Source: a virus
Direction: 5' to 3' (one strand)
DNA length: 56,733 bases
IMG/VR virus record: IMGVR_UViG_3300025087_000080
Span: 1 to 56,733 of that record
Made by a program: the position numbers and the translations under genes. How positions within the stretch are numbered: the first letter of the stretch is position 1; every line of letters begins with the position of its first letter. The notes under the pieces are model-generated. The model was not told where the DNA came from, made no database searches, and saw only the letters and a list, made by a program, of their open reading frames with translations. Shown here piece after piece: positions 53,742 to 56,733 of this stretch.

Positions 53742-54740
53742 ATGTTGGAAAACGATCAAGCAGTTGCTAAACCCCAGTCGGATCAAGGCGATAAGAACAA
53801 TGCCTCTCCGGAAGGTGGAAAGAAAAAGGAAGATGCTTTTGATCTCAAGAAATTAACGAAGGAACAGCTTGATGTCTTGATTAACCCAGAGAAGTCGAAA
53901 GAAAATCCTTCTCCTGTGAATAAGCAAGATGGCAAGATTTCTCCGGAAGTTGAAGAGATGCGGAAGCAATTCCAGGCTCAAACGGATGAAAGAATTAGAG
54001 GAATGCAATCGGTTTATGACAAGCGGATTGCATCTGTTGAAGCCGATTTTGAGAAGAAGCTACAGCTTACGCAAGAGCAGTTAATGTCTAAACTCCCTGT
54101 CAGCAAGGACAGAGGCGAATCAACAGAGGAAAGCGATATTGCCTCGAAGATTGAAACGCTCAAGTCTGAACGTAAAACTGCTGCGGACGAGCGCGACCAT
54201 GACAAGGCTTATAGCATCACGGACGAGATCAATCTCCTCAACAGGAAATTGGAGAAAGTTCGCGATGCAAATAGCGTGATGGTGAAGACAAACACAGAGA
54301 AAGAATTGGAAACACGCATTCAAAAGAAGATAATAAGCCACGAAACAGAGGCACTTCTTTCAATCGCACCAAAGGACGCGGTACTTATTGAAGACGGGCA
54401 TAAGGTTTTTACAAAAGGGTATGTTGCTGAATTGGACGCCCTTGCAAAAGAGGAAAACCTCCCGACTTGGTCAGCGGCAGCGGTTGCACATGCGAAGAAC
54501 AAGGAAATTTCTGCGTTGAAAGCGGAAGTTGTAACCCTCCGAGAGCTGAAGGCTCGGGTCGAGAAGGCTGCGGCAGAAGGACACAAACTTGACGAAGGTG
54601 AAGTTTATGTTCCGCCTAATTCAACAAAGTCTGGGGACACGGACAAAACGAAAAAGAAAACTATTAAACATGAGTTCCGTGACCCTCAATCAATCAAGAG
54701 GCAATTAAAAGATCTTAAGTTAGTTGCTCTCGAAGAATAG
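53742..54740 (+). CDS. Scaffolding protein (putative)
   Basis: 332 residues with AGGAG upstream. It is highly charged, almost entirely helical and coiled-coil-like (QFQAQTDERIRGMQSVYDKR; EINLLNRKLEKVRDANSVMV). The basic C-terminus (KKKTIKHEFRDPQSIKRQLK) suits binding to coat subunits. Its place between portal and coat genes is the usual scaffold position. Assignment by composition and order. Confidence 0.75.
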   Translation: MLENDQAVAKPQSDQGDKNNASPEGGKKKEDAFDLKKLTKEQLDVLINPEKSKENPSPVNKQDGKISPEVEEMRKQFQAQTDERIRGMQSVYDKRIASVEADFEKKLQLTQEQLMSKLPVSKDRGESTEESDIASKIETLKSERKTAADERDHDKAYSITDEINLLNRKLEKVRDANSVMVKTNTEKELETRIQKKIISHETEALLSIAPKDAVLIEDGHKVFTKGYVAELDALAKEENLPTWSAAAVAHAKNKEISALKAEVVTLRELKARVEKAAAEGHKLDEGEVYVPPNSTKSGDTDKTKKKTIKHEFRDPQSIKRQLKDLKLVALEE

Positions 54741-54793
54741 TAGGTAGGATCACGTGAGTCTCTTGTTTATACACCCTGAAAGGGAAAAACAAG

Positions 54794-55807
54794 ATGGCTA
54801 GTGGAACTGCTTTATTCACCAATCTTGGTGTGATATACAACTCCAAGATGCGTGACACTCTGATTGATCAAGTCGCACTTTCCTCACCGCTTATGTATCG
54901 CCTGATGCAGAACAAGCGGTTGGAGGGTGGTGGTGGGGTTAAGATTCCCCTCAACTACGTGCGCAATACCAATATCGGAACAATCACCCCGTTTGCAGAC
55001 CCCAACTATGTTGTCCCGAATACGATGGCATACGCTGAGGAGATGTACGTAACTCTCTCCCAGAATGTGGCGTATTCCGATCTGTTGCGGCGCATGAACG
55101 AGGGTACTGACGAGATGCTTAAGGCAACTCAGTACCTTGCCGATGAAGTAGATCGTGCCCGTAACACGATGGAATACTACATTTCCATGATGATTTTCGG
55201 CGATGGTTCTGATATTGCGGTTCCGGATAGTGGCGGACGCTCTATCAGTGGCTTCACAGGTCTCCGCAAAATTATCTCAACTTCCAATACCGTTCACGGC
55301 ATTTCGCAGAGTACCTATTCTTGGTGGCAGGCTGGTGCTACGACGGCACTCAACAGCGGTACGGCACTTTCATTTGCAAACTTCATCCTGTCCACACACG
55401 CGGGTTATGTTTTCAAGGTACTCCGCAATCTTGTCGGTGCGGCTTCTGTGAACAACAACAAGCCTGACCTGATTGTTACAACTCAGATCATCTCTGATGC
55501 GTACGACACAGCACTTGGCGAGAACAAGCGCATGGTGAATGTAACCCTTGGGGATCATTCTTTTGAGACCCTTGAGTTCCGTGGAATCCCAATCGTTGTT
55601 GACGATCTCTGCCCCGCCGGTTACGGATTTGCATTGAACACCAATCACCTTGCTATTGCAATCAATCCCCCGGGAGAGTTTGTAATGAGTGAATGGGAAA
55701 AACGAGGCGACGCACATATTGCAAGCATTGATCTCGATTTCGCGTTGACCTGCGACATGCCTCGCTATCAGGCACTCTTCTCTGACGGGCCGATCAGTTA
55801 CACCTAA
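54794..55807 (+). CDS. Major capsid protein (HK97 fold, putative)
   Basis: 337 residues. Features expected for an HK97-fold coat protein: an N-terminal helical arm (KMRDTLIDQVALSSPLMYRL), an E-loop-like glycine stretch (KRLEGGGGVKIPLNYVRNTN), a spine helix (DEVDRARNTMEYYISMMIFG), and a P-domain/A-domain end (FETLEFRGIPIVVDDLCPAG). The size and the position after scaffold agree. It forms the icosahedral shell and probably binds the paralogous decoration proteins encoded next. Confidence 0.85.
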   Translation: MASGTALFTNLGVIYNSKMRDTLIDQVALSSPLMYRLMQNKRLEGGGGVKIPLNYVRNTNIGTITPFADPNYVVPNTMAYAEEMYVTLSQNVAYSDLLRRMNEGTDEMLKATQYLADEVDRARNTMEYYISMMIFGDGSDIAVPDSGGRSISGFTGLRKIISTSNTVHGISQSTYSWWQAGATTALNSGTALSFANFILSTHAGYVFKVLRNLVGAASVNNNKPDLIVTTQIISDAYDTALGENKRMVNVTLGDHSFETLEFRGIPIVVDDLCPAGYGFALNTNHLAIAINPPGEFVMSEWEKRGDAHIASIDLDFALTCDMPRYQALFSDGPISYT

Positions 55808-55825
55808 GAAAGAAAGGATTTATAC

Positions 55826-56572
55826 ATGGCTATTTTATCAGCCGTTTCTGGACTTAACACGGCGACAGCAGACAAAACAGCACAACTCGGGGACATCTTC
55901 TATGATGGAACCGACAAGTACGTTTACGTACAAGCCAAGACCGCTGTTGCTACTGCGAATTTGTTGCTGATGAACAGTGCTGGTGTCAGTTTGGATGTTG
56001 TACTTACAGGATATGCGGGTACCGCAACCGCGACTGGTAAGCACGAAGGTGTTACTTATGCTGCTGGGGCGATCCTGTATTATGCAACTGGCGGGTTGAC
56101 TGCCAATCAGTACAGTGGGTTCAAGATGCTTGTGGATGACTCCACAGACACCACAGAAGAGGGACAGTACGCCACGGTAGTGGGAAATTCAGCAGATCAT
56201 TTGTTCCTTGATCGTGCGTTGACAACCACACTGAATGCAGCAGATGCTGATATAACATTGTTTAATCAGTATCATGTTGCTCCTGCGACGGCAAGCACTG
56301 AAGTGATTCCTGTGGGTGTTGCTCCGATCACTGTCACGGATGAGTATTATTTCTGGATGCAGACTGAAGGTGTATGCTGGTTACCTGAAGGCGGTGGAAC
56401 TCAAACCGCCAATCTCAACATCGTTTCTGGTGACGATTTGTCTGGTGGTGGCGGGACGATTCTTGGCACAACTGCTGAAGGCCCGTATGACGCTCGTAAT
56501 GTGGGCTATATTCTCTATGGGGCCGGGACGGCAAATGCGCTTGTGCTTGTCAGACTTGCACTTCCGAAGTAA
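55826..56572 (+). CDS. Decoration or head-stabilising protein, paralogue 1
   Basis: 248 residues, starting 18 bases after the coat gene with AAAGGA upstream. First of three paralogues (with 71-826 and 828-1610 across the join). Shared signature IPVGVAPITVTDEYYFWMQ. Gly/Ala/Thr-rich and beta-structured. It is probably the most abundant of the three, given its place next to the coat gene, and may cement the shell. Assignment by context. Confidence 0.7.
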   Translation: MAILSAVSGLNTATADKTAQLGDIFYDGTDKYVYVQAKTAVATANLLLMNSAGVSLDVVLTGYAGTATATGKHEGVTYAAGAILYYATGGLTANQYSGFKMLVDDSTDTTEEGQYATVVGNSADHLFLDRALTTTLNAADADITLFNQYHVAPATASTEVIPVGVAPITVTDEYYFWMQTEGVCWLPEGGGTQTANLNIVSGDDLSGGGGTILGTTAEGPYDARNVGYILYGAGTANALVLVRLALPK

Positions 56573-56574
56573 CA

Positions 56575-56733
56575 CAAAACAAACTTCCACGCATGACAGG
56601 GTCTCACGGCTCTGTCATGCAGGATTTTTCAGGAGATAAAATTCATGGCAAGACTTTCTAGTTTAACCAATGAGTCAGGAGTATCGCAACTCATTAGCGA
56701 GATCTCGGCAACTGCGGTATTCGACTTAGGTGA
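56575..56733. repeat. Terminal overlap, right copy
   Basis: Matches 1-159 with mismatches at 56589-56590 (AC) and 56607 (C). Contains the same hairpin at 56591-56620. Confidence 0.9.
56645..56733 (+). CDS. Start of decoration protein paralogue 2 (partial, repeats 71-159)
   Basis: The first 29 codons (MARLSSLTNESGVSQLISEI...) repeat the beginning of the gene at 71-826 because the contig ends overlap. It is cut by the window edge and is not a separate gene if the genome is circular. Confidence 0.85.
   Translation, partial: MARLSSLTNESGVSQLISEISATAVFDLG

Overview
The window is an essentially complete tailed-phage genome, most likely a podovirus of about 56.6 kb. Bases 1-159 recur at 56575-56733 with three mismatches, so the contig closes on itself (circular or terminally redundant). 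The virion genes fit a short-tailed phage: terminase, portal, scaffold, coat, two adaptor-type proteins, a beta-propeller-like tail nozzle protein and a 1,527-residue ejection-type protein, with no sheath, tube or tape measure. The host cannot be named. Strong AGGAG ribosome binding sites and sigma70-like promoters indicate a bacterium.

Two transcription blocks diverge at 46.42-46.54 kb. The rightward block (46.5 kb, through the contig join, to 19.0 kb) begins with SSB, an adenine methyltransferase and an Nmad1-like protein. It continues with packaging and head genes (48.7-56.6 kb), three consecutive paralogous head or decoration proteins (55.8 kb to 1.6 kb across the join), tail genes, ejection proteins, a fibre-like protein and a lysis region (XhlA-like protein, M15 peptidase, two-TM holin candidate). 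It ends at a bidirectional terminator at 19.04 kb.

The leftward block (46.4 to 19.1 kb) carries replication and recombination genes: a RecA-fold ATPase, tyrosine integrase, sliding clamp, YqaJ exonuclease with a candidate annealing partner, RNA ligase, and a replication initiator followed by a DnaB-type helicase. The initiator gene contains iteron-like repeats, as in lambda O. No DNA polymerase gene was seen. The block also holds many small early-type genes, a class II synthetase-fold protein, a putative ADP-ribosyltransferase, a second adenine methyltransferase and zinc-ribbon miniproteins.

The least ordinary parts are non-coding or repetitive. An intercistronic type I hammerhead ribozyme lies at 38.05-38.12 kb. 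A translationally coupled gene at 19.15-19.45 kb is almost wholly a 47-unit hexamer array encoding (D/Y/S)-G dipeptides. A dyad-rich control region of about 1.2 kb lies at 39.43-40.60 kb, with an orphan rightward promoter. There is a family of near-identical early promoters, a set of GCCGGC leader hairpins, a tRNA-like minihelix, and a hairpin that covers the ribosome binding site just upstream of the terminase genes.
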